From the NCBI RefSeq assembly GCF_015209965.1, contig NZ_MU158689.1, positions 1,560,360-1,597,954 on the forward strand: a stretch of 37,595 nucleotides of DNA. Direction: 5' to 3'. Source of the DNA: Sphingobacterium pedocola. Its GTDB lineage: Bacteria; Bacteroidota; Bacteroidia; Sphingobacteriales; Sphingobacteriaceae. Below are positions 25,679-34,394 of this stretch, piece by piece (the first letter of the stretch is position 1; each line of letters starts with the position of its first letter). Under the pieces are notes generated by a model. It had not been told where the DNA came from, ran no database searches, and saw only the letters and a list, made by a program, of their open reading frames with translations. The position numbers were made by a program, and so were the translations under genes.

Positions 25679-26884
25679 TTATTTAATCAGATCTTTATAC
25701 CGTAGCAACGCTTCCACATAATAATAATCTGCGTACGTTAATGGTACATCCACTTCGCTGTTGTGCGGTATCGATCCCACACTATGTTTCAGTAAATACC
25801 CCCCGTTGGTACCGTATTCGGCGGTATACTTCGCGGTTGATAGGTTATACAGTATGGTTTCGGCCGTTTTCAGATAATAATTAGAAAGCTTCCCTTTTAC
25901 CATCGTACTCATTTCCAAAAGTGCCGAAGCCGTCAGCGACGCGGTAGATACATCTCGGTAATGACGATATTTTGCATATTTACTATCTTCAGGCAGGTTG
26001 GGCGCATCAAAATCCCAATAAGCAATCAAGTCGTCCGGCATATTAGGATGCTCCAGCATATACTTTGCAATTTTCTTAGCAAAAGAAAGGTATTTCTTAT
26101 TTTTTGTATCTCGGTACATCATAGTATATCCATAAAGACCCCAAGCCTGGCCTCTTGCCCATGCCGATTCATCAAAAGCTCCTTGATTTGTCTTTTTCTT
26201 TACAATCCCACCGGTTTTAGGATTATAATCCACTACATGGTAACAACTGTAGTCCTTGCGGTAATGATTTTTCATCGTCGTATTCGCATGCGTAACTGAA
26301 ATATCATAAAATCGACGATCACCGCTCAGACGGCTTGCACTATTAAGGAATTCCAAGTTCATCATATTGTCGATGATTACTGGAAAGTTATCAAAATCCC
26401 ACGATCGTATCGCTTTCGTAACCGGACTATACCGCGTTGCTAACGATTCGGCACCCGTCAAAAGGATCTCCCTGTAAGCAGCTGTATCGCCAGTGATACG
26501 CATGGCATTTCCGAAACTGCAATACAACATAAATCCGAGGTCATGGGTTGTGGTATTCAACTTCTCCTTTTCTAACAGCTTCAGTTTTTGCTTAGCTAAT
26601 TCCAGTAATTCCGTATCACCAGAATGTTCGTATAGATAAAGCAGTGTACCTGGATAAAATCCCGACGTCCACCAACCTGTCTCGGAATCAAAATTCTTAC
26701 CTTTATCGTACGTCTTCGGTAACATACCCTCCGTAGACTGCTTAGCAAGCACTTTGATCTGTTTAACAGCATCGTCCAAATTTTTATTCACCAGGTTTGC
26801 GTTTAACTTGTCCTGAGCACTCACGTTAGATAAACAACCCGCGGCACATATCAGCATTGCAAATGCGCATATTGATCGGTTCAT
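25679..26884 (-). CDS. GH88 unsaturated glucuronyl hydrolase
   Basis: A 401-residue enzyme from ATG at 26884 with a signal peptide (ICAFAMLICAAGC...SAQ); the Cys in the hydrophobic stretch could also be a lipobox. The alpha6/alpha6 barrel has the two GH88 aspartates: Asp115 in TTTHDLGFM and Asp172 in VIIDNMMNLEF. Also present are GWWTSGFYPG and ESAWARGQAWGLYGY, standard for the family. It hydrates the double bond of 4,5-unsaturated uronic acids at non-reducing ends, so it acts after a polysaccharide lyase. The PUL supplies a heparinase-family and a BNR-propeller candidate lyase. Confidence 0.94.
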   Translation of the reverse strand: MNRSICAFAMLICAAGCLSNVSAQDKLNANLVNKNLDDAVKQIKVLAKQSTEGMLPKTYDKGKNFDSETGWWTSGFYPGTLLYLYEHSGDTELLELAKQKLKLLEKEKLNTTTHDLGFMLYCSFGNAMRITGDTAAYREILLTGAESLATRYSPVTKAIRSWDFDNFPVIIDNMMNLEFLNSASRLSGDRRFYDISVTHANTTMKNHYRKDYSCYHVVDYNPKTGGIVKKKTNQGAFDESAWARGQAWGLYGYTMMYRDTKNKKYLSFAKKIAKYMLEHPNMPDDLIAYWDFDAPNLPEDSKYAKYRHYRDVSTASLTASALLEMSTMVKGKLSNYYLKTAETILYNLSTAKYTAEYGTNGGYLLKHSVGSIPHNSEVDVPLTYADYYYVEALLRYKDLIK

Positions 26885-26937
26885 ATTTGTTATAGTTATC
26901 ATTGTTATTTTATAAAAGTTCACAGCTTTATATACCG

Positions 26938-28392
26938 CTATTTTACTTTTTCCGGAACAAAAAAATCCGTTGTCGCATGACGTGGGAGTTTAAAGACCTC
27001 CCCCTTTTTATTGGTAAAATAAATATTAGATTCGGAAGGTTTTCGGCCGTCGCCATCTGCCCAGATTCCGTAAAAGTCTTTTGTTGCCCTATTCGGTTTA
27101 CGTACATAGGAGTGATTTCGTTCACTATTTTTAGTCAGTTGCTTTTCTTTTCGCCAGCTTTGCCCCTCATCTTTACTTACCCATGCAACAAGTTCCCCAC
27201 CCGGATTATAGGCTTGCGGCCCCGTTTCTGTCGGGCCAATAATCCGTATCCTGCCTCTACCCTCCGCATATATCGAACCCATGTCATAATTACTGTCCGA
27301 GGAAGTAATCACCGTACCATTCCATTTTTTTGAGCGCTTATCGACATGGAAGAAATGCCAATCCCGCGGGCCATTTTGCGGCCCAGGCTGCGGACCTTTA
27401 CTAGAAACCGTTAAAATCAATGGATCACCATTCTCGTCGAGATTGATATCAAGCAGGTAGTTATTTAATTTATCTGGGGTAAAATCTTTTACCAGCGCTA
27501 TATTATTCCTGGTGGTAAGCGGCAATTCCACCTGCTGCTTGTCCATTGTCTGCCAAGATTTTCCCCAATCCGATGTTTCAAGGTAATATAAATTCGTTCT
27601 GTAATCCAATCCTTTACCGTCCGGATGAAAATCAAAAGCAACACCTATTTTACCGTTCGACATCGCACTTACCTGGTAATGTCCACCTTCGATATTACCC
27701 AGCACCTTCCATTCGTCCCAATGTTGCCCGTCTTTGCTTGTGTTATAACCAATTACCCTTCTATGTTTAGCATCGTACCTTGAAAAAAGAGCGAGAAAAC
27801 CTCTATCATTATCGTAGTAAATCTGAAAATAGGAGAAATTAGTAAAAGGCGTCTTCTTGCCATTGATCATTTCTGTTGCCTCAATACGTTCAAATTCATT
27901 AATATCATAAGGTTTCTTTGATTTTGAAATATAGGATGTCCTTTCCACCCCGTGGGATGTTGAAAATATCCATATATATCCCGCTGCATCAATAGAGATC
28001 ACGGGGTTATCGTGCGCATCGACCGTTCCTTTATCCAAAACAATCGTCGGATTAGCCACTTTCTTGGTGCGGTGGTCGTAATAGGAAACACTGTGTAGCA
28101 GCGTACTATTGCTTTCGTCCGTACCGCCATAGCAAAAAAATGTTTTTTTTACCTTGTCCGCATAGATGGCAAATGGCCTATGGTTAGCAGGATAGGTGCC
28201 TAATCCGCCACTATATTTATATGCATATTCGTTGCCCGTGGGTTGGATCATATACCATATGCCTCGAAATCCGTCTGCTTTGGTATTAAGCAGCTCTTTT
28301 ACTTTAGTAGCCGGTTGCTGCGCGGCGACTGTGAAACTAAAGAATAGCAATATAGGTAAAAACAAACATGATGCCGTAGAGGATTCTTTCAT
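26938..28392 (-). CDS. BNR-4 repeat beta-propeller protein, candidate PL24/25-like uronate lyase
   Basis: A 484-residue secreted protein (signal peptide to AQQ at ~26) of the BNR_4 family. It opens with KYSGGLGTYPANHRPFAIYA and KKTFFCYGGTDES. Residues then match what I recall of the PL24/PL25 ulvan-lyase propellers: His127 in VDAHDNP, His147 in STSHGVERTSYIS, Tyr188 in FSYFQIYYDN, Arg205 in LALFSRYDAKH, and Tyr239 in GGHYQVSAM. The two His are 20 residues apart, as in the PL25 structure described by Ulaganathan and colleagues (from memory). It is the first gene of the PUL and would supply unsaturated products for GH88. Without a sulfatase, ulvan is an unlikely substrate; a Rha-GlcA linkage as in PL42 is another option. 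Confidence 0.72.
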   Translation of the reverse strand: MKESSTASCLFLPILLFFSFTVAAQQPATKVKELLNTKADGFRGIWYMIQPTGNEYAYKYSGGLGTYPANHRPFAIYADKVKKTFFCYGGTDESNSTLLHSVSYYDHRTKKVANPTIVLDKGTVDAHDNPVISIDAAGYIWIFSTSHGVERTSYISKSKKPYDINEFERIEATEMINGKKTPFTNFSYFQIYYDNDRGFLALFSRYDAKHRRVIGYNTSKDGQHWDEWKVLGNIEGGHYQVSAMSNGKIGVAFDFHPDGKGLDYRTNLYYLETSDWGKSWQTMDKQQVELPLTTRNNIALVKDFTPDKLNNYLLDINLDENGDPLILTVSSKGPQPGPQNGPRDWHFFHVDKRSKKWNGTVITSSDSNYDMGSIYAEGRGRIRIIGPTETGPQAYNPGGELVAWVSKDEGQSWRKEKQLTKNSERNHSYVRKPNRATKDFYGIWADGDGRKPSESNIYFTNKKGEVFKLPRHATTDFFVPEKVK

Positions 28393-28628
28393 AATATTGA
28401 AGTCGTTATATCTTATTATATTTAATTTGCAGCTTATATTCTAAAAAACAGATTTCAAGACCTTAGCTTGGTCATCTCATTTTCTTTTGCTATCTTATGA
28501 AAGAAATTAGTTTTTTAATGCTTTATAATTGTATTTTTCTGTTTAAAATTGTTGACATAAAGTACCTAAACAAAATCTATTAATACTATATCTCAATTCA
28601 ACCAATACATGTACAAAATAAACATCCC

Positions 28629-29534
28629 ATGATCAGAAGAGTCCCCCAAGAAATAAAAATTGATCCCTCTGCGATTAGACAGAAGTTTAGAGAAATAAAT
28701 ATAAAATTGCTTTGTTGTAGATACTGGATTGTCGAAGAGTGGGAATGTTTTGATCTTTCCGTGCCTTTTTGGCGAATTTATTATAACAGTATTGAAGGCG
28801 CTAGGGTTTCATACAATAATAAAGTTACGCGGTTAAACAAAGACGTTGTGGTAATTATTCCCCCAAATACCTCCTTTTCCACACATTTAGATCTAACAAA
28901 CGTTCAGCATAATAGTGAAAGTATCGCCGGAAGACAATTCACGCAAGGCGATAATCTCCTACAGATTAGGAAAACCAACAAAGTCGATCACCTCTTTATT
29001 CATTTTTCGCTGGGATTCCCATTAGATTATACAAATGCGGGAGTTTATTCTTTGCCCGTAACAGATCAGAAGTTAATATTGATAAGTGATATTCAGCAAG
29101 CCTGTATACAAGGCGAAGAATTCAGCTTTTTCGATTGCATGAAAGTCAACATGCTTGTCAATTCCTGCTTGTTACAGTTGAACAATTTCCTTACCGATTT
29201 CAAAACGATGGATCAACGCATTTTCACGGCGATGAATTACATAGACGGTAACTGTAACAAGATAATAACTAATAACGAACTTGCGAACATGGTTAATATG
29301 GCTCCAAACTCGTTTGCACGGTTATTTAAAAATACAACGGGAACGACCATTCAGCAATATATCGTAAAAAAGAGAATTGAAAATGCACTTAACTTTATGC
29401 ATCATAGCGATAAAAACCTAGACGAAATTGCACACGAATGTGGTTTTTCCGATCGATTCCATTTTTCTAAATCTTTCAAGAAAAACGTAAATATGAGCCC
29501 TTCCTACTATAAAAAAAACCTCACGCTATTCTAG
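28629..29534 (+). CDS. AraC family transcriptional regulator, probable PUL regulator
   Basis: A 301-residue protein starting MIRRVPQEIK. Residues ~30-190 form a cupin-like sensor (VPFWRIYYNS, VVIIPPNTSFSTH, HLFIHFSLGFP). The C-terminal AraC domain is complete: first HTH ITNNELANMVNMAPNSFARL, then FKNTTGTTIQQYI, second HTH LDEIAHECGFSDRFHFSKSF, and NMSPSYYKK. It diverges from the first PUL gene with a 236-bp gap, the usual place for a local activator, and SusC has no STN domain. A monosaccharide or unsaturated uronate product could be the inducer; no operator could be recognised. Confidence 0.9.
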   Translation: MIRRVPQEIKIDPSAIRQKFREINIKLLCCRYWIVEEWECFDLSVPFWRIYYNSIEGARVSYNNKVTRLNKDVVVIIPPNTSFSTHLDLTNVQHNSESIAGRQFTQGDNLLQIRKTNKVDHLFIHFSLGFPLDYTNAGVYSLPVTDQKLILISDIQQACIQGEEFSFFDCMKVNMLVNSCLLQLNNFLTDFKTMDQRIFTAMNYIDGNCNKIITNNELANMVNMAPNSFARLFKNTTGTTIQQYIVKKRIENALNFMHHSDKNLDEIAHECGFSDRFHFSKSFKKNVNMSPSYYKKNLTLF

Positions 29535-29661
29535 ATCGAGGACATGATCAAAAGAACAAAGTATACCGTTTCCAAACACTCCACTCCACTCGGACGCAAT
29601 ACCTCCACAGTGAACGCCGGTATTTCAGGCAAACTTTAGGATAGCGTTTCGGTTGTCGCGA

Positions 29662-30798
29662 CTACAAACGCGATAACCGAAACTCAAAACGTTCATACAG
29701 CTCAGGCTCCACCTTTTTCTTCCCTATCGCATCCTGCGGGATCGTATAGTATTCACCAGATAGGATCAAGCCCGCTGGGGTTTTCTCCACGGCCATCTTC
29801 AAGAAGCCATACTGATCCTCACAAAAGGCTTCCAATTTCACCTCTCCGTTTTCTACAGGTAACTTTTCAAACCAAGGGTCGTTTATCTCTGCCACACTAT
29901 GTAGAATCGAATAGCCACCCGCTCCTGCCACAACAAAAGGAACAGTAGCTCCATCCGCATATATTCTAGAGAAGCGTTGGTAATTGTGCACATGCCCACT
30001 TACCACCAAATCCGGCTTGATATCCGCCGCAATGAAAGCCTCTTCCAAGAAATCAATCATGGGTTTACTCGAACCATGGTTTGTATCCGCCGAAAAAGGT
30101 GCATGATGTATACATACGATAACAGCTTGCTCCGCGGCGTGTTGTTTCGCATAGCGAAGTTCTTCTACAAACCATTCCCGTTGCTCTTCACCAATCCATC
30201 CGTGTTTGGGTATGTTGCTATATAATCCGATAAATCGCGCCAACGGTGTCTCCAGTGTCCAGTAGACATTGGGTTGCATCATACTCTGTCTTTTACTGCC
30301 CTGTCCAAATTCAATGGTCCGTCGCTCCGCTCCGCAAAAAACTTCCATAAATGGCTCCAGACTTTTGTAGGGTACAGGGCTTTCTGGGTTTACGTCGCCA
30401 TCGTGGTTACCGGGGATGGCAAATATTGGTGCTTCATAGTTTTCATAGGGCTGCAAAAACTGCTTCGGATAAGCACTGGCTTCGCCGTGATTGTAGACAA
30501 TATCTCCCAAATGGTATAGAAATGCAGGCGACTTATTCTCGGTCAAAATTCTATTACTTTGATCATTTAGCGTATTCGCAACCAAAGACTGAAAGTCGGA
30601 ATGGCGCAAACTGCCCGTATCGCCTAGCATATGGAAACTCATCTTTTCATGCAAAAGCTCCGTTTCTTTCCCGAGGACCGCTGCTATATCCAAGCGGTAA
30701 GGGTGAGGCCAGCGAGGTTGAGGTAAGGGCCTGAATACTGGCGTGTCTGTGGGTAAATTTTTAATTTGTACTGCTGTATCGTATTTATGATCCATCAT
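29662..30798 (-). CDS. Calcineurin-like metallophosphoesterase
   Basis: A 378-residue protein without a signal peptide or membrane segment. All five blocks of the superfamily are seen: Asp60 in HMLGDTGS, Asp99 in LYHLGDIVYNHG, GNHDGD (Asn131-His132), IHHAP, and GHVHNYQRF. Together they bind two metals. The N-terminal ~45 residues (FRPLPQPRWPHPYRLD) are proline-rich and not part of the fold. It most likely hydrolyses a phosphomonoester or diester in the cytoplasm; the substrate is unknown. It stands alone, divergent from the DUF485-actP pair. Confidence 0.85.
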   Translation of the reverse strand: MMDHKYDTAVQIKNLPTDTPVFRPLPQPRWPHPYRLDIAAVLGKETELLHEKMSFHMLGDTGSLRHSDFQSLVANTLNDQSNRILTENKSPAFLYHLGDIVYNHGEASAYPKQFLQPYENYEAPIFAIPGNHDGDVNPESPVPYKSLEPFMEVFCGAERRTIEFGQGSKRQSMMQPNVYWTLETPLARFIGLYSNIPKHGWIGEEQREWFVEELRYAKQHAAEQAVIVCIHHAPFSADTNHGSSKPMIDFLEEAFIAADIKPDLVVSGHVHNYQRFSRIYADGATVPFVVAGAGGYSILHSVAEINDPWFEKLPVENGEVKLEAFCEDQYGFLKMAVEKTPAGLILSGEYYTIPQDAIGKKKVEPELYERFEFRLSRL

Positions 30799-30959
30799 GT
30801 CTCAAATTTACTAAATTAACTATGAAGGCAGAAAAAATTTGCTTTTATATCTAATTATAGACGAATTTATTCCATTTTTGGTTATTATTGCAAAAGGATC
30901 TAGCGTATAGGTTAATATGCTACAGATTCCAACTGTATAAACCTTTCCAAACATTTGTT

Positions 30960-31256
30960 ATGCACATTAATAATACACACGAAGAAAAAGAAAGCCTTAC
31001 TAGACGAAAGTCTGCCTTGGGTATACGCTTATTTTTTATTTACCTGTTCTGCTATGCAGGTTTCGTCACGATCGGCGTATTCCAGTACGAGCTACTATCT
31101 ATTCCGGTACTCGGCGGGCTCAATTTAGCTTTAGCGTATGGAATAGGTTTAATCCTATTTGCTGTCATTCTAGGAATTGTATACAATTACTACTGCAGTA
31201 AGTACGAAGATGAGGTTACGCAAGCTGAAGAAACTGAAAAGGGAGGAACGGCATGA
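30960..31256 (+). CDS. DUF485 domain small membrane protein
   Basis: A 98-residue protein from ATG at 30960; the longer frame beginning TTG at 30888 is not credible. It has a charged N-terminus, KSALGIRLFFIYLFCYAGFV and GLNLALAYGIGLILFAVILG as two transmembrane helices, and an acidic tail. This is the DUF485/YjcH partner found just upstream of acetate symporter ActP. Its stop overlaps the actP start in an ATGA, so the two are translated together and presumably interact. Confidence 0.9.
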   Translation: MHINNTHEEKESLTRRKSALGIRLFFIYLFCYAGFVTIGVFQYELLSIPVLGGLNLALAYGIGLILFAVILGIVYNYYCSKYEDEVTQAEETEKGGTA

Positions 31257-33178
31257 TTTACGATATCTCATACACTGCCTTATCATTCTTCTGCATCTTT
31301 GTCGGATTAGTTATTGGGCTTTCCTTCTACTTCGGGAGAAAGACCAGTTCATCCTCTTCCTATTACGCCGCTGGCGGTAATATCCATTGGGCCGTCAATG
31401 GGATCGCCTTTGCAGGCGATTATCTATCGGCAGCATCTTTTCTCGGTATATGCGGTATGATTGCCGTATCAGGCTTCGATGGCTTTCTGTATGCCATTGG
31501 TTTTCTTGCCGGTTGGATTGTCGCCCTGTTCCTCATTGCCGAACCATTCAAGCGCTTGGGGAAATTCACCTTTACCGACGCGCTAAATGCAAAATTTAAT
31601 TCCAGAGCAATCACCTTGTCTGCATCGGTCAGCACACTAATCATATCCATATTCTATCTTATCCCGCAAATGGTGGGTGCAGGCGACTTGGTTATGCCTC
31701 TCCTCGGGTTGCCCCATTGGGCGGGCGTAATACTCGTTGGCGCGATCGTTATCTTTATCGTTGCCAGTGCTGGCATGGCTTCCACAACCTATGTCCAGTT
31801 TTTAAAAGGTGGATTGCTTATTATCCTCTCGGTAGTGCTCACCTTTTTCATCTTAAAAAACGGACTGACGCTAACCCCCGATTTTAAAGGAGAAGAATAC
31901 CATAGTTTTATGGAATTGACACCTCAAGTGGACGATGGCAAGGTAGTGGATGTATCTGGCTGGAGTGTTGTTACCCAACAGACCCTCGGCGAAAAGACCT
32001 TTATAAAACTTTCACAAAATGGAGTTGAAAGATGGTTTGATTTCACACAGGACAACAACAACAGGCCGTTACTAAAAGAAACCCTCACCGTTACGCAATT
32101 GGCAGATGGGCAACAGCTGTACAATGGAGAGGCTCGAGAAAAACGTCGGTTTTACCAAGTAGGCCATATGAGCAAAATTGTTGTTAATGGCCAAGAAGTG
32201 GATAAAACAGGACCACTTGGTCCTTTCGAATTCCTGTCCACGCTGCAAGAAAGCGAAATCGTTCGATTCCGTCAGGTCAAGTTTACAGACGGAGCCGATC
32301 AGGTATCGCTATATTATCCACAGCCTACCGCAGGAGAAACATTTATGCTTCCCGGACTCAAATATAAAATCGGTAGCGATGCAAATTTGTGGAGCAAATT
32401 GGATTTTATTTCGCTGATGCTGGCCTTGTTCTTGGGTACTGCTGCTTTACCACACATCCTGATTCGTTATTACACCGTCAAAACTCCCCGCGATGCACGT
32501 AAGTCTACTATTTTAGCGATTGCGGCGATTGGTGGCTTTTACATCCTCACGCTGTTTATGGGACTCGGCGCTGCCGTAAATGGGGTTCTTGATCTGGAAT
32601 CAAGCAATATGTCCGCTCCGCTATTGGCGCGAGCATTCGGTGCCGCCTTATTTTCCATCATATCCGCGGTAGCTTTTGCAACCGTACTCGGTACCGTAGC
32701 GGGTTTGATTGTAGCGTCCTCTGGGGCGATAGCACATGATTTTATCGACATCTATCTCAAGCGAAACCTAAGCGATACGAAAAAGGTGAAGGTTGGAAAG
32801 ATTGCAGCCTTCGCTGTAGGTATTTTTGCGATTCTTTTGGGAATGGCGTTTAAGGGAATAAATGTTTCGTTCTTGGTAGGTTGGGCATTTGCAATCGCAG
32901 CATCGGCGAATTTGCCGGCTATCCTGTTTTTACTTTTTTGGAAAAAAACTTCCGAAACCGGAATAGCGGCCTCTATCATCGTGGGGATAGTAGCTTCTTT
33001 AACCATTATTCTTACCTCTCCAACCATGTGGGATCGATACGGACTAGACCCCACGCATGCCATACATCAATTGGAAAATCCAGCCCTGATCTCGTTTCCA
33101 CTTGCTGTCTTGACGGTCTACGTATTTTCTATTTTGTATCCAAAACGACAAAAAGACACTAGCGTGATAGCTAGTTAA
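31253..33178 (+). CDS. actP: Sodium/acetate symporter ActP-like, with enlarged external loop
   Basis: A 641-residue SSS-family symporter. SYYAAGGNIHWAVNGIAFAG, then DYLSAASFLGICG, FTFTDALNAKF, MVGAGDLVMP, GTAALPHILIRYYTVKTPRD and SAVAFATVLGTVAGLIVASS follow E. coli ActP closely, so Na+-coupled uptake of acetate or another short carboxylate is likely. Relative to the 549-residue E. coli protein there are ~125 extra residues in the loop at ~205-380. This hydrophilic segment (QVDDGKVVDVSGWSVV...LKYKIGSDANLW) has beta-strand-like alternation and lies between transmembrane helices near residues 185-202 and 385-400. The upstream DUF485 gene overlaps by 4 bp. Confidence 0.87.
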   Translation: MIYDISYTALSFFCIFVGLVIGLSFYFGRKTSSSSSYYAAGGNIHWAVNGIAFAGDYLSAASFLGICGMIAVSGFDGFLYAIGFLAGWIVALFLIAEPFKRLGKFTFTDALNAKFNSRAITLSASVSTLIISIFYLIPQMVGAGDLVMPLLGLPHWAGVILVGAIVIFIVASAGMASTTYVQFLKGGLLIILSVVLTFFILKNGLTLTPDFKGEEYHSFMELTPQVDDGKVVDVSGWSVVTQQTLGEKTFIKLSQNGVERWFDFTQDNNNRPLLKETLTVTQLADGQQLYNGEAREKRRFYQVGHMSKIVVNGQEVDKTGPLGPFEFLSTLQESEIVRFRQVKFTDGADQVSLYYPQPTAGETFMLPGLKYKIGSDANLWSKLDFISLMLALFLGTAALPHILIRYYTVKTPRDARKSTILAIAAIGGFYILTLFMGLGAAVNGVLDLESSNMSAPLLARAFGAALFSIISAVAFATVLGTVAGLIVASSGAIAHDFIDIYLKRNLSDTKKVKVGKIAAFAVGIFAILLGMAFKGINVSFLVGWAFAIAASANLPAILFLLFWKKTSETGIAASIIVGIVASLTIILTSPTMWDRYGLDPTHAIHQLENPALISFPLAVLTVYVFSILYPKRQKDTSVIAS

Positions 33179-33181
33179 GTT

Positions 33182-33226
33182 AATAGGGGTCTCTAGTGTC
33201 TTTCCAAGACACTAGAGACCCCTATT
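33182..33226 (+). terminator. Long hairpin after actP
   Basis: A 21-bp perfect stem, 33182-33202 with 33206-33226, and a 3-nt loop (TCC), 3 bp after the actP stop. There is no run of T after it, so termination may be less than complete, but it must fold in RNA and could also protect the 3' end. Confidence 0.7.
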
Positions 33227-33233
33227 CAAATAC

Positions 33234-33275
33234 AGGGAATCCAGTTTATTGAACTTTCAATACATTGGATTCCCT
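33234..33275. repeat. Inverted repeat just beyond the actP hairpin
   Basis: AGGGAATCCA (33234-33243) and TGGATTCCCT (33266-33275) are perfect complements around a 22-nt loop. It may be a second terminator serving the minus-strand PorP/SprF gene, whose stop lies at 33459, or the actP transcript. From there to 33458 no gene is recognised. Confidence 0.5.
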
Positions 33276-33458
33276 TTCAACGTTGATGTCTATCAATTTA
33301 ATGCAATATTCCTTTTGCGCTGATCTTTACCTCGGCTATAGCAAAGCATTGTACTTGTTTCCGCGTCCAACGGAATGTCCATGCTATGTGTTAGGCTTTA
33401 CCTTCTTATCTCCCGTTTGCTGGCCTACCGACTGTTCATGCAGCTGCTTTTCGTACGA

Positions 33459-34373
33459 CTACAACAGTCCGATACCGCCGACACGGTAGCGCAGTCCGAC
33501 TTCATGCGTATTATTGGAGATACGCTGGTTAAGCGTACCAGTGCCGGGACTGAACTGATAACTGTAGCCTATGCCGAAATTACCAAAGTTCAGCTGCAGC
33601 AGCGCCGAAAGGTCACCCTGGTTCTGCACTCCCAGTCCCAGTCCTAATTTTCGGGCCATAAAAAACAACGCGCTTACATCATACCTTGGTGTCTGCTCGT
33701 CCATATGGCTCACCAAAAACGAAGGCCTGATATGGAACATATCGTCTAAGCGAAACAGCGCGCCACCGGTGATATAGTATACATTACCAAACTCATACTC
33801 CCGGTCCTCACGTCGGTTAAGGGAAAAACGGGGCATCGAGACACCTACATAGTACCGATCCTTACTGTAATAGGAAGTACTGATGCTCAAAATGCCCGCC
33901 GTCTCCTGGATATTGTCGCGGAACGAGGGATCGGTGCCGTCCAGGCTGTTATAATTACCTTGGAAATACAGCAGGCCCCCGCCCATCGACAGACTCAGGT
34001 ATTCGTTTTCAGACAAACGTACCGACTTGGCAAAATAGGCACTAAATTCGCTTTCTTTGACAACACCCAGTGCTGCATGCTTGATATCAAAGCCAACAGC
34101 GGCACCAATACGCTGGAGACCGATATTACCAGTAGCCCATAACGACTTTGGCGCACCGTCTACACCCAGCCATTGGCTGCGCCCCAGTACGGAGACGCTC
34201 CCCTGTTCGTCCATTGTGCTCAGCGAGGAGTTAAAACTGTTACGCAACTGTCCAAACTGGTTGTAGCTCACGCCATGCTGGGCCCGGATAACGCCGGGTA
34301 GCAGCAGCACGAGCAGCAAAAGAACAGCAACTGTATTCATATGTGATATTTTCATGATATTCGATCTTTTCAT
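33459..34373 (-). CDS. PorP/SprF family type IX secretion membrane protein
   Basis: A 304-residue outer-membrane protein with a signal peptide (MNTVAVLLLLVLLLPGVIRAQ); ATG at 34373 or 34355. The mature start HGVSYNQFGQLRNSFNSSLS resembles the PorP/SprF opening, where N/P...P residues are followed by beta-strands. YFAKSVRLSENEYLSLSMGG and YYVGVSMPRFS are typical, and the C-terminal strands end GLRYRVGGIGLL. PorP/SprF proteins are needed for secretion or surface attachment of specific CHU_C (type B) substrates encoded next to them. Here the upstream gene is exactly such a substrate, so this is likely its dedicated partner, 21 bp downstream. Confidence 0.9.
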   Translation of the reverse strand: MKRSNIMKISHMNTVAVLLLLVLLLPGVIRAQHGVSYNQFGQLRNSFNSSLSTMDEQGSVSVLGRSQWLGVDGAPKSLWATGNIGLQRIGAAVGFDIKHAALGVVKESEFSAYFAKSVRLSENEYLSLSMGGGLLYFQGNYNSLDGTDPSFRDNIQETAGILSISTSYYSKDRYYVGVSMPRFSLNRREDREYEFGNVYYITGGALFRLDDMFHIRPSFLVSHMDEQTPRYDVSALFFMARKLGLGLGVQNQGDLSALLQLNFGNFGIGYSYQFSPGTGTLNQRISNNTHEVGLRYRVGGIGLL

Positions 34374-34394
34374 CTTTAAACCTATTTCCTACTG

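Noticed and set aside
14368..28392. A glycosaminoglycan (heparin/chondroitin) PUL
   Set aside because: Heparinase II/III fold and GH88 alone fit, but no sulfatase is present and two fucosidases are, so this assignment is not supported.
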